This document shows positions 1 through 7,900 of a stretch of 12,748 bases of DNA, in pieces. The translations under genes were made by a program, and so were the position numbers. The notes beneath the pieces are model-generated. The model saw only the letters and a list, made by a program, of their open reading frames with translations, ran no database searches and was not told the origin of the DNA. Each line of letters starts with the position of its first letter. Positions within the stretch are counted from its first letter, which is position 1. Source of the DNA: Acidimicrobiia bacterium (GTDB taxonomy: Bacteria; Actinomycetota; Acidimicrobiia; Acidimicrobiales; Iamiaceae); contig JAFBAD010000121.1 of assembly GCA_019247975.1 (NCBI GenBank), positions 1 to 12,748 of the forward strand. The letters are read 5' to 3'.

Positions 1-158
1 GCGCGGTGGTCGGCAGCCTGGTCGTCGGCCTGGCCACCGAGGTCAGCTCGGTGTTCATCAGCCCCGAGCTCAAGACGGTCGCTGCCCTCGCGGTGCTGAT
101 CATCATCTTGATGGTGCGACCCCAGGGCATCCTCGGACGACGGGAGCGGGTGGCCTGA
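1..158 (+). CDS. livH: Branched-chain amino acid ABC transporter permease LivH, C-terminal end (partial)
   Basis: The reading frame enters from the left edge (first complete codon at position 3) and ends at TGA 156-158, giving the last 51 residues of a membrane protein. A hydrophobic helix (AALAVLIIILMV) is followed by RPQGILG and a basic tail. This is the usual carboxyl end of LivH/LivM-type permeases, where the last helix runs into an RPxG(I/L)xG motif on the cytoplasmic side. The stop overlaps the livM start in TGATG, so translation is probably coupled. LivH and LivM would form the heterodimeric channel of the importer energised by LivG and LivF. The assignment as livH rests on this tail plus the gene order; the start and most of the protein lie outside the window. 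Confidence 0.85.
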   Translation, partial: AVVGSLVVGLATEVSSVFISPELKTVAALAVLIIILMVRPQGILGRRERVA

Positions 159-1171
159 TGGACTGGATCGGCATCCTCGAGAACGCGCTGCGGTCCGGCC
201 TGGGGCCCGACGCCGCGGTCGTCGCGATGGCCGCCATCGGCCTCAACGTGCAATACGGCTACACCGGGCTCCTCAACTTCGGCCAGGTCGGCTTCATGCT
301 CGTCGGCGCGTACGGCCTCGGCATCACGATCGACACGCTCGGCTGGTCGATGTGGATCGGCATCGGCGTCGGGTTGCTGGCTGCGGTGGTGCTGGCGCTC
401 CTGCTCGGGCTGCCGACCCTGCGGTTGCGCACGGACTACTTCGCGATCGTGACGATCGCCGCTGCGGAGATCCTCCGCTTCGTCGCGCGGTCGACGTCCG
501 CAACCGACGTGACCGGCGGCCCCTTCGGCCTGCCCAAGCCCCAGTCGGGCGGCAAGAAGAACCTGGCCAGCTCGTTCGCCGACCTGAACCCGTTCGCCAA
601 CGGCCGGCGCTACGGGTTCGGGCAGCTCTCGTACTCCGGGCGCGACCTCTGGACGCTGCTCGTCACGTGGGCCCTCGTCGCGCTGTTCACGCTGCTGGTG
701 ATCAGGCTGATGCGCAGCCCTTGGGGCCGGATCCTCAAGTCGATCCGCGAGGACGAGGACGTCGTCCGCAGCCTCGGCAAGAACGCCTTCTCCTACAAGA
801 TGCAGGCGCTCGTCCTCGGCGGCGTGATCGCGGCCTTCGGAGGGATCATGCTGACGCTCGGCAACTCGAGCGTCGGCGCGAACTCGTACCAACCGCAGGT
901 CACGTTCTTCGCCTACGCGGTGCTGATCCTCGGCGGCGCGGCGACACCGTTCGGCCCGGTGATCGGGGCCTTCCTCTTCCAGTTCCTCTTCGCCGGTTCG
1001 CAGTCGCTGCTCGCGCAGCTCGGCGACCACGGCCACCTCCCCGAGGTCCTCCGCGGCGACGAGGCCCAGGGCGCGCTCGCGCTCGGTCTCGTGGGCGTCG
1101 GCCTCATGCTGCTGATGGCGTTCCGGCCGCAGGGCATCTTCGGGTCGCGGGAGGAGATGGCTCTTGGCTGA
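158..1171 (+). CDS. livM: Branched-chain amino acid ABC transporter permease LivM
   Basis: This 337-residue integral membrane protein is the second channel subunit of a hydrophobic/branched-chain amino acid importer. It has the family landmarks: GYTGLLNFGQVGF (residues 34-46) followed by a run of hydrophobic helices, the RLRTDYFAIVT segment (89-99), and a cytoplasmic coupling loop beginning RSPWGRILKSIREDE (187-201) that contacts the ATPases. Late helices at about 215-235 and 245-283 lead to the terminal RPQGIFG (323-329). ATG 158 is chosen because it overlaps the livH stop and is preceded by GGGAG at 142-146. The polar stretch at about 125-162 is probably an external loop. The 3' end overlaps livG by 8 nt. 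The family is secure. The true substrate (Leu/Ile/Val, or another amino acid, urea or amide) cannot be read from the sequence. Confidence 0.93.
   Translation: MDWIGILENALRSGLGPDAAVVAMAAIGLNVQYGYTGLLNFGQVGFMLVGAYGLGITIDTLGWSMWIGIGVGLLAAVVLALLLGLPTLRLRTDYFAIVTIAAAEILRFVARSTSATDVTGGPFGLPKPQSGGKKNLASSFADLNPFANGRRYGFGQLSYSGRDLWTLLVTWALVALFTLLVIRLMRSPWGRILKSIREDEDVVRSLGKNAFSYKMQALVLGGVIAAFGGIMLTLGNSSVGANSYQPQVTFFAYAVLILGGAATPFGPVIGAFLFQFLFAGSQSLLAQLGDHGHLPEVLRGDEAQGALALGLVGVGLMLLMAFRPQGIFGSREEMALG
1149..1166 (+). promoter_or_regulatory. Strong ribosome binding site that selects a TTG start for livG
   Basis: GGGAGGAG at 1149-1156 lies 7 nt before TTG 1164-1166 and inside the last codons of livM. 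No ATG or GTG is available in the livG frame near this site, so the strong Shine-Dalgarno sequence supports the TTG as the initiation codon. Confidence 0.7.
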
Positions 1172-2075
1172 CGAGCCCGAGGTCGTCGCGCAGCGCGAAG
1201 CCCTCGTCGAGGGCGAGGGCACCCTCGCGCCGACCTCCGACGTCGCGGTCGCGGCCCACCACGCGCTCGACGGCGTCGAGCCCAGACCGGGGGTCGCCAA
1301 GCCGGACCCGATCCTCGTGGTCGACGGGCTGCGTCGCCGGTTCGGCGGGCTCGTCGCGGTCGACGTGGAGCACCTCGAGATCTCCCGCGGCGCGATCACC
1401 GCGCTCATCGGTCCGAACGGCGCCGGTAAGAGCACGCTGTTCAACCTGCTGACCGGCTTCGACACCCCCGATCACGGCACCTGGACCTTCGACGGCACAC
1501 CGATCGGCGGGAAGCGGGCCGACCAGATCGCCCGCCGTGGTCTGGTCCGCAGCTTCCAGCTGACCAAGGCGCTGTCGCGCCTGACGGTGATGCAGAACAT
1601 GATGCTGGCCGGCTCCGAGCAGGTCGGCGAGCACTTCCTGTCTGCGCTCCTGCCCCGGCGCTGGCGCCACCAGGAGCAGGAGCTCGAGCGACAGGCCGAC
1701 GAGCTGCTCGTCCGCTTCCGGCTCGACCACATGCGCGACGAGTTGGCCGGCACCCTGTCCGGCGGCCAGCGCAAGCTGCTCGACATGGCACGAGCGCTGA
1801 TGACCGACCCGAAGCTCGTGTGCCTCGACGAGCCGATGGCGGGCGTGAACCCGGCGCTCACGCAGTCGCTCCTCGGCCACGTCACCGGGCTCCGCGACCT
1901 CGGGATGACCGTCGTGTTCGTCGAGCACGACATCGACGTGGTGATGACGATCAGCGACTGGGTGGTGGTGCTCGGCGAGGGGTGCGTCATCGCCGAGGGT
2001 CGTCCGCAGTCGGTGGCGCGCGACCCGCGCGTGATCGAGGCCTACCTCGGCTCGGACACCGAGGACGAGCTGTGA
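1164..2075 (+). CDS. livG: Branched-chain amino acid ABC transporter ATP-binding protein LivG
   Basis: This 303-residue cytoplasmic ATPase drives the LivHM channel as a heterodimer with LivF. Walker A is GPNGAGKST (83-91), the Q-loop glutamine is in SFQL (130-133), the ABC signature is LSGGQ (198-202), Walker B is KLVCLDEP (217-224) and the switch histidine is in VEHD (253-256). The LivG-typical tail VARDPRVIEAYLG (284-296) is present. The ABC fold starts only at about residue 49 (PILVVDGL). The first 48 residues are an acidic, alanine-rich extension that is not part of the usual family core of about 250 residues. The TTG start at 1164 overlaps the livM end by 8 nt and has a strong ribosome site. 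Family assignment is firm; the start is likely but not proven. Confidence 0.93.
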   Translation: MADEPEVVAQREALVEGEGTLAPTSDVAVAAHHALDGVEPRPGVAKPDPILVVDGLRRRFGGLVAVDVEHLEISRGAITALIGPNGAGKSTLFNLLTGFDTPDHGTWTFDGTPIGGKRADQIARRGLVRSFQLTKALSRLTVMQNMMLAGSEQVGEHFLSALLPRRWRHQEQELERQADELLVRFRLDHMRDELAGTLSGGQRKLLDMARALMTDPKLVCLDEPMAGVNPALTQSLLGHVTGLRDLGMTVVFVEHDIDVVMTISDWVVVLGEGCVIAEGRPQSVARDPRVIEAYLGSDTEDEL

Positions 2076-2830
2076 CGATGCCGGCCTCGCCACCGACCCG
2101 GACCGAGCCCGAGCTCGCGCTGCACGCCGAGGACGTCGTGGCCGGCTACATCGCCGGCATCGACATCTTGAACGGCTGCACCGTCGAGGTCCGCAAAGGC
2201 GAGCTCGTCGGCGTCATCGGGCCCAACGGCGCCGGGAAGTCGACGCTGATCAAGGCCGTCTTCGGACTCGTCCCCGTGCGCACGGGCCGCGTCCGCCTGG
2301 GCGAGCGCGACATCACCAACCTCAAGGCCAACCAGCTGGTCGCGGCCGGGGTCGGCTACGTGCCGCAGAACAACAACGTCTTCCCGAGCCTGACCGTCGA
2401 CGAGAACCTCGAGATGGGGCTGTACCTCCGTCCCCGCAAGCTGCGCGAGCGACGGGAGGTCGTGTCCGAGCTGTTCCCGCTGCTGCGCGACCGGCGCAAC
2501 CAGCGGGCCGGCTCGTTGTCGGGCGGCGAACGCCAGATGGTCGCGATGGCGCGGGCGATGATGATGGATCCCGACGTGATGCTCCTCGACGAGCCGTCGG
2601 CCGGGCTCTCGCCGAAGCTGCAGGCCGAGGTGTTCCGCCGGGTCCGCGAGGTCAACGGCACCGGCGTGTCGGTGCTGATGGTCGAGCAGAACGCGCGGCG
2701 CTGCCTGCAGATCTGCGACCGCGCCTACGTCCTCGACCAGGGTCGCAACGCGTACACCGACACCGGCCAGTCGCTGCTGCACGACCCGAAGGTCGTCGAG
2801 CTCTACCTGGGCACGCTCGCCCAGGGCTGA
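2072..2830 (+). CDS. livF: Branched-chain amino acid ABC transporter ATP-binding protein LivF
   Basis: This second ATPase of the importer is 252 residues long from GTG 2072, or 250 from ATG 2078. In ATG numbering it has Walker A GPNGAGKST (48-56), Q-loop VPQNN (95-99), signature LSGGE (147-151) and Walker B VMLLDEP (167-173). The switch region reads VEQN, with glutamine where most ABC ATPases have histidine. That substitution is the normal LivF pattern, so it distinguishes this gene from LivG rather than indicating damage. I prefer GTG 2072 because it overlaps the livG stop (GTGA) and sits 6 nt after GAGGA at 2061-2065; ATG 2078 is the alternative. It is the last gene of the livHMGF transcript and is followed by a strong hairpin. 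Confidence 0.92.
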   Translation: MTMPASPPTRTEPELALHAEDVVAGYIAGIDILNGCTVEVRKGELVGVIGPNGAGKSTLIKAVFGLVPVRTGRVRLGERDITNLKANQLVAAGVGYVPQNNNVFPSLTVDENLEMGLYLRPRKLRERREVVSELFPLLRDRRNQRAGSLSGGERQMVAMARAMMMDPDVMLLDEPSAGLSPKLQAEVFRRVREVNGTGVSVLMVEQNARRCLQICDRAYVLDQGRNAYTDTGQSLLHDPKVVELYLGTLAQG

Positions 2831-2836
2831 GAACGA

Positions 2837-2868
2837 GGTTCGCCCGGCCCCGAAGGACCGGGCGAACC
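2837..2868. terminator. Bidirectional hairpin terminator between convergent livF and livK
   Basis: A perfect 11-bp inverted repeat (arms GGTTCGCCCGG and CCGGGCGAACC) encloses a 10-nt loop that can add two more pairs. It starts 6 nt after the livF stop and ends 25 nt before the livK stop, so it can serve both converging genes. There is no clear T-run on either side, so it is either a weakly intrinsic terminator or mainly a 3'-end-stabilising hairpin. Confidence 0.75.
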
Positions 2869-2893
2869 CGACAGCTCTCGTCAGACCGTCCGG

Positions 2894-4135
2894 TCAGACC
2901 TTGGTGTCCTTGCTGCTCACGATGGTGAGCTTGCCGTTGGTGAACTGACCGACCGCGTAGCGGCCCTGGGTCGGGTCACCCTTGGCGTCGAGCTCGATCT
3001 TGCCGGAGGCACCGTCGTAGTCGATGTCCTTGCCGTCCTCGAGCAGCGCCTTGCACGCCTTGAAGGTCGTGCACTTCTCGCCGTCCTCCGTCACCTTGAC
3101 GACCTGATCCATGATCTTCTGACCGTCGTTGCTCTTCGCTGCCTGGGCCGCGAGCGCCATGACGATCGTGCAGTCGTAGGTCTGGCCGCCGTAGATGAAG
3201 TTGTTCTTCGTCGGGCCGGCGATCCGGTTGTTGAACTCCTCACCACCGGAGGCGCCGATGACCTTCATCCCGTCGATGACGTTCGGGTCGCCCTTCTTCA
3301 CCAGGTCGGGGAGCGTGGGACCGAACACACCGTCGGAGCCGTACAGCTGGCTGGCCTTGATGCCCTTCTCCAGCAGGCCGCTGATGACCTGACCACCCTC
3401 GTCGAAGGAGATCACCACGACCGCGTCGGGCGCCTGGGCCACGACGTTGTCGACCTCGGCGGTGAACGAGTCCGCCTCCGGGTCGTAGGTCACGACGTCG
3501 CCGACCGTGGCGCCGGCCGAGGTGAGCTGCGACTTCACGAGGTCGGCGAGCGCCTTGCCGTAGTCGTCGGCGCGGGCCACGACCGTCACCTTCTGCGCAC
3601 CGTCGGCGATGACGGTGTCCGAGATGATCGGCGCGACCGCGTTGTCCGGCGGCACGGTGCGGAAGAAGAAGTCGGCGTTCTTCTGGTCCGTGAACGCCGG
3701 CGAGGTCGCCGAACCCGAGCACTCCGGGACCTTCTGGTCGGAGAGCTTCTGGATGATCTCCTGGATGTCACCCGACGCAGCGGCGCCGATGATGACGTTG
3801 GCCCCCTCACCCAGGAGCCGGTTCGTGGTCTCCCGAGCGGTCTGCGGCGTCTCGCCCTCGTCGCCCTTGAGGAACTTGACGTCCTTGCCGTTGACGCCGC
3901 CCGCCGCGTTGATGTCGTCGATCGCGAGCTGCGTGCCCACGATCATCGGTGGGCCGAGGAAGGCCAGCGGCCCGGTGTCCGGCAGCACCCTGCCGATCGT
4001 GAGCTGCTGACCGCTGCTCCCTCCGCTGCCCGAACCGCCCGAGTTGTCGTCCTTGTTGTCGTCGCCGCAGGCGGCCACGACCAGGCCTGCAACCATGACC
4101 AGTGCCACAAGCCGGAGTCCGGCGCGTGATCGCAT
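2894..4135 (-). CDS. livK: Branched-chain amino acid ABC transporter substrate-binding lipoprotein (LivK-like)
   Basis: This 413-residue extracytoplasmic solute-binding protein resembles the Peripla_BP_6/LivK family. A short basic start and hydrophobic core end in the lipobox LVVAAC (18-23). Cys23 should be lipidated, anchoring the protein outside the membrane. A Ser/Gly linker (about 32-42) leads to the mature domain, which begins LTIGRVLPDTGPLAFLG and contains the family-typical AIDDINAAGGVNGKDV (71-86). Four further cysteines (139, 322, 355, 361) could form disulfides, most obviously 355-361. The ATG is preceded by AGAGGGG about 10 nt upstream. It most likely feeds ligand to LivHMGF next door, yet it is transcribed towards them rather than with them. 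The ligand cannot be inferred from sequence; other amino acids, amides or urea are possible. Confidence 0.9.
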   Translation of the reverse strand: MRSRAGLRLVALVMVAGLVVAACGDDNKDDNSGGSGSGGSSGQQLTIGRVLPDTGPLAFLGPPMIVGTQLAIDDINAAGGVNGKDVKFLKGDEGETPQTARETTNRLLGEGANVIIGAAASGDIQEIIQKLSDQKVPECSGSATSPAFTDQKNADFFFRTVPPDNAVAPIISDTVIADGAQKVTVVARADDYGKALADLVKSQLTSAGATVGDVVTYDPEADSFTAEVDNVVAQAPDAVVVISFDEGGQVISGLLEKGIKASQLYGSDGVFGPTLPDLVKKGDPNVIDGMKVIGASGGEEFNNRIAGPTKNNFIYGGQTYDCTIVMALAAQAAKSNDGQKIMDQVVKVTEDGEKCTTFKACKALLEDGKDIDYDGASGKIELDAKGDPTQGRYAVGQFTNGKLTIVSSKDTKV

Positions 4136-4206
4136 GTAGTGGTTCCCCTCTGATGCACCCGTCCCCGCACCGGAGCGCGGGGCGCCGACGTCGTCGGCTG
4201 GCCGGA

Positions 4207-4235
4207 AGGTTAGATCGGGCAGCTCTGCCGGTCAG
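4207..4235 (-). promoter_or_regulatory. Predicted promoter of livK
   Basis: On the minus strand, CTGACC (4235-4230) and TAACCT (4212-4207) are separated by 17 bp, a good match to actinobacterial housekeeping promoters (TTGAC-like and TANNNT). The -35 overlaps the hemQ stop codon. A start near 4200 would give a leader of about 65 nt that contains small GC hairpins (for example arms at 4163-4168 and 4177-4182). This would let livK be expressed independently of hemQ. It is a prediction from sequence only. Confidence 0.5.
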
Positions 4236-4924
4236 CTGACCCCGACGCGGTCGAGCACGACCGCCAGGTCGTCGACCATCCCCGTGTAGAAGGGACCGAA
4301 CTCGGCGTACACGGCCGACGCCTGGTCGTAGCGCATCGTGTACACGACCTCCTTGAGGTCGTCGGGCCGCACCGCGAACAGCGTGACGCCCCACTCGAAG
4401 TCGTCGAGACCGGTCGAACCGGTGACGACCTGCAGCACGCGGCCGGCGAACTTCCGACCGGACGTGCCGTGCTCGAACATCAGCGCCTTGCGCTCGTCGT
4501 AGGGCAGCGTGAACCAGTTCTGCTCGACGTTGCGGCGCTTCGACATCGGATAGAAGCACCACGCCCGCTTGCCCTCCGGCGGGAGCTGCGGCCACAGCCG
4601 CGCCTGCTTGAGCTCGTCGGGCACGCCTTGCGCGTACTCCGAGATCTCGGTGAGCGAGACGTACGAGTCGACGAGGTCGAGACCCGCCCCGACGACGCCG
4701 CTCTGCAGCTCCTGCAACCGCCACAGATCCGGGCCGAGCGCCATCAGCGCGAGGTCGGCCTTGTGGCCGAGCAGGGCGACCGGCACGACCTGCACGCCGT
4801 CGGCGACGGCCGCCTTCACCGCCTGCTCCACCGCGGCCCGGTCCGTGAGCGGGGCGACCTTCAGGAACAGGTGCAGCACGCCCTGGCCGGTCTCGGGGGT
4901 GAGCGCTTCGGGCGTCAGGGCCAT
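4232..4924 (-). CDS. hemQ: Coproheme decarboxylase HemQ/ChdC (chlorite dismutase family)
   Basis: This 230-residue cytoplasmic enzyme of the chlorite dismutase-like superfamily is expected to convert Fe-coproporphyrin III (coproheme) to heme b with peroxide. That is the final step of the heme route used by most monoderm bacteria. The core is typical: FYPMSKRR (124-131) with the tyrosine (Tyr125) that carries the radical in HemQ enzymes, NWF (136-138), MFEHGTSGRKFAGRV (149-163) with the expected proximal heme ligand His152, and STGLDDFEWGVTLF (170-183). Its length fits the family. A true chlorite dismutase is less likely because of the YPMSK motif and the actinobacterial context. There is no obvious Shine-Dalgarno sequence; a -10-like TAGCAT 7 nt before the ATG suggests a leaderless mRNA. 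It is divergent from the secretion ATPase and followed on its strand by livK with no hairpin between them. Confidence 0.9.
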   Translation of the reverse strand: MALTPEALTPETGQGVLHLFLKVAPLTDRAAVEQAVKAAVADGVQVVPVALLGHKADLALMALGPDLWRLQELQSGVVGAGLDLVDSYVSLTEISEYAQGVPDELKQARLWPQLPPEGKRAWCFYPMSKRRNVEQNWFTLPYDERKALMFEHGTSGRKFAGRVLQVVTGSTGLDDFEWGVTLFAVRPDDLKEVVYTMRYDQASAVYAEFGPFYTGMVDDLAVVLDRVGVS

Positions 4925-4960
4925 GGACAGATGCTACGGGGGGTACACCGATCGTCCTTC
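4925..4960. promoter_or_regulatory. Compact divergent promoter region between hemQ and the EssC-like gene
   Basis: Only 36 bp separate the two start codons. On the minus strand TAGCAT (4936-4931) sits 6 nt before the hemQ ATG. On the plus strand GATCGT (4950-4955) sits 5 nt before ATG 4961. Neither gene has a recognisable ribosome site. This fits back-to-back promoters making leaderless mRNAs, whose -35 zones would overlap each other. The hemQ element is the better match and the plus-strand one is weak. Confidence 0.4.
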
Positions 4961-7900
4961 ATGCAGATCGGGTTCGACGACGGTTCGACCCACCACGAGC
5001 TCGACGTGGTGGTGCACGACCCGGACGCGACCGTCGCCGACCTCGCCGCCGCCCTCGGTGTCGACGGCGACCTGTTCGTCGACGGGCGGCGCTGCCCGGC
5101 GGAGCGACGGCTCGATCGGGCCGGCATCGCGCAGGGCTCGACCGTCGCAACGGGCGCGCCCGCGGCTGGCGCGCCCGTCGAGGCGGGCGGCCCGGCGGCC
5201 CTCACCGTGCGGGTCGCCGGCGGGCTCGACGCGGGCGCCTCGGTCGCGATCGACCGGGGCCACTTCGTCATCGGACGGGCCGGTGGCCTGCTCGACCTGC
5301 GCGACACGACGGTGTCGGCCCACCACGCGGTGCTCGAGCTGGACGGCGACGGCGGCCTCACCGTGGACGACATCGGCTCGCACAACGGCACCTGGCTCGG
5401 CGACACGCTGGTCGCCGGCCCGACCGCACTCGAGCCCGGCCGGGTGCTGCGGCTGGGCGCCTCCCAGCTCGTGACGGCGCCGGCGGTGGACGACCGGCCG
5501 GTCGGCCGCCGCGGTCGGATGACTGCGGCCGGCACGGTCCCGTTCAACCGGCCACCCCGCCCGTCACCGCCGGTCGCCGGCGACCCGATCGAACCCCCGG
5601 CTGCACCCGACGTCCGCCCCGCGCCACACCCGATCGGGGTGGTCGGCGTCGTCGCGCCGCTCGCCATGGGCCTCGTGATGGTCCTCGTGTTCCGGTCGCT
5701 CGTCTTCGGTCTGTTCGCGCTCCTCAGCCCGGTGCTCCTCGTCGGCAACGCGATCGAGACCCGGCGCCGCGAGCACCGGGGCAGCCGGCGCGACCGGGCC
5801 CGCTACGAGCGCGAGCTGGCGACGTTCCGCTCGCAGCTGCGGGCCCGTGCGGTCGAGGAGCGGTTGCGACGCACCGACGAGCTCCCCGATCCGGCCGAGG
5901 TGGCGCGGCGGGCGCTCGGGCCGAGCACGCGTCTGTGGGAGCGGCGGCTGCACCACCACGACGCGCTGCACCTGCGGGCCGGTCTCGGTGCGGTCGCATG
6001 GGAGCCGCCGGTGGCCGGTGACCGGCGTGCTTGGTCGCCCGAGGTCCGAGCCGCCGTCGCCGAGGCGAGCCGGATCGATGACGCGCCCGCGCTCGTCGAC
6101 GTCTCGGCCGGCGGCGTCGTCGGCCTGGTCGGCGACCGGGAGGCGGCGCTGGCGGTCGCCCGCAGCCTCGTCGTGCAGGCCGCGACGCACCACGGCCCGG
6201 CCGACCTCGCCGTCGCGGTGCTCGCCGCCCCCGAGCGGGCCGACCGCTGGGACTGGGCCAAGTGGCTGCCCCACACGCTCGATGCGGGCGGGTCCGGCCA
6301 ACGGCTGCTCACCGCCGATGGGGACGCGGCCGAGCGGCTGCTGCGCGGGCTCCTCGAGCGGCAGGTCGCGACGGCGGCCCATCCGTCCTCGGTGACGGGC
6401 ACCGTCACCCTCGTCGTGATCGACGACCCGTCGCTCACCGAAGGCCGCCGGTCGCCCGCTCGTTCGCTGCTGCGCAGCGACGCGGTCGCCGGCCTCGTGA
6501 TCGCGCCGACCGAGGACCGGCTGCCGGCCGTCTGCCGGACCGTCGTCGAGCTCCGCGACGGCGACGGCACCGCGCGCATCCACCGCGTCGACCACGGCGA
6601 GCGGCTCGACGACGTGCTCGCGGCGGGCGTCACCGACGACACCGCCCGGCTGGTCGCGCGGGCGTTGGCGCGCCACGACGATCCCGAGCTCGATGTCGCC
6701 GGCGCTGGACTGCCCGGCACGGTCGGCCTCCTCCCGCTGCTCGCGCTCGACCCACCCACCGCCGACGAGCTGCTGGCCCGCTGGGTCGCAGCGGGAGACG
6801 ATCCCGACCTGCTCGCACCGCTCGGCGTGAGTGAGGACGGCGTGCTCGAGGTCGACCTGGTCCGCGACGGTCCGCACGGCCTCGTCGCAGGAACCACCGG
6901 TGCCGGCAAGAGCGAGCTGCTGCGCACGCTGGTCGCCGGCCTCGCAGCGGGCTGCTCACCGGACCACCTGACCTTCGTGCTCGTCGACTTCAAGGGCGGT
7001 AGCGCGTTCGACCGCTGCGCCGGACTGCCCCACACCGTCGGTCTCGTGACCGACCTCGACGCGTCGCTGGCCGCCCGTGCGCTCCGCTGCCTCGAAGCCG
7101 AGCTCCGCTTCCGCGAGCGCGCGCTGCGCGAGGCCGGCGCCGCCGATCTCACCGAGCACCGGCGGCGCGCGCCAGGTCAGCCGATCCCCCGACTCGTCGT
7201 GGTGGTCGACGAGTTCGCGACGCTGCGGGCCGAGCTGCCGAACTTCGTCGACTCGCTGGTCGGCGTCGCGCAGCGGGGTCGCAGCCTCGGCGTGCACCTC
7301 GTGCTCGCGACGCAGCGGCCATCGGGTGCGATCAGCGACAACATCCGGGCGAACACCAACCTGCGCATCGCGCTGCGGGTCCAGGACGCGTCCGACTCCG
7401 AGGACGTGATCGACCGGCCCGACGCGGCGCGCATCGGCCGCAACCAGCCCGGTCGCGCGCTCGTCCGCCTCGGCCCCGGCGAGGTCGTCGCCGTGCAGAC
7501 CGCGCTCTCGACCGGCGTCGCGACCGCGCTCGGGCACGGGCCGGTCGAGGTCCGTCCGTTCCGCTTCGGTCCGCAACCGCCGGCGGTCGAGGCCGCGGCC
7601 GGGTCCGGCACCGAGAGCGACCTCCAGCGCCTGGTCGACGCGGCGGTCGAGGCCCATCGCCGGTCAGGCCGGCCGTTCCCTCGGCGGCCGTGGCCGGATC
7701 CCCTCCCGTCCGAGGTCGACCTCGACGCGCTCGACGCACTCGCCGGGGCGACCGGACCGGCGGTTCCGTTCGCGCTGGCCGACGATCCCGACGCGCAGAC
7801 CCAATACCCGGTGGGCTGGGACCCGGCCGGCGGCAACCTCCTCCTCGCCGGCATCCCAGGCAGCGGCACGACCACGGCGTGCGCGTCGGTGGTGCTCGCG

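Noticed and set aside
1820..2071. A longer livF with an extra N-terminal 84 residues
   Set aside because: That stretch lies inside livG, encodes an Arg/Ala-rich low-complexity sequence, and GTG 2072 or ATG 2078 start the ABC fold at the expected place.
1104..2093. Minus-strand open frame of 329 codons opposite livG
   Set aside because: It is the complement of a gene with complete ABC ATPase motifs, and its product is His/Arg/Asp-rich with no recognisable domain.
2881..2900. Direct repeat TCAGACC (2881-2887 and 2894-2900) at the end of livK
   Set aside because: It is only seven bases, one copy covers the stop codon, and nothing nearby suggests an insertion or attachment site.
4240..4920. Reading the HemQ-like gene as a true chlorite dismutase
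   Set aside because: The YPMSK tyrosine motif and the conserved region around His152 fit coproheme decarboxylases of monoderm bacteria, and there is no perchlorate or chlorate metabolism gene nearby.
4469..4960. Upstream extension of the EssC-like reading frame across hemQ on the other strand
   Set aside because: hemQ is a well-conserved gene with all key residues. The extension encodes an Arg/Leu/His-rich sequence with no domain, and a natural domain start lies at ATG 4961.
4931..4960. ATG 4931 as the start of the EssC-like gene
   Set aside because: It would add 10 residues with no homology-like features and would lie on the probable hemQ -10 hexamer. It remains possible, since neither start has a ribosome site.
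5152..5177. Two direct copies of GGCGCGCCCG, 15 bp apart, that could look like a repeat or operator
   Set aside because: They encode the GAP-AA-GAP linker between the first two domains of the EssC-like protein and are in frame, so they reflect a low-complexity linker.
5803..7152. Minus-strand open frame of 449 codons (and similar ones at 5564-6877 and 7664-8971) opposite the secretion ATPase
   Set aside because: The products are Ser/Arg/Ala- or Arg/Gly-rich without motifs, while the plus strand carries Walker and FHA motifs in one uninterrupted frame.
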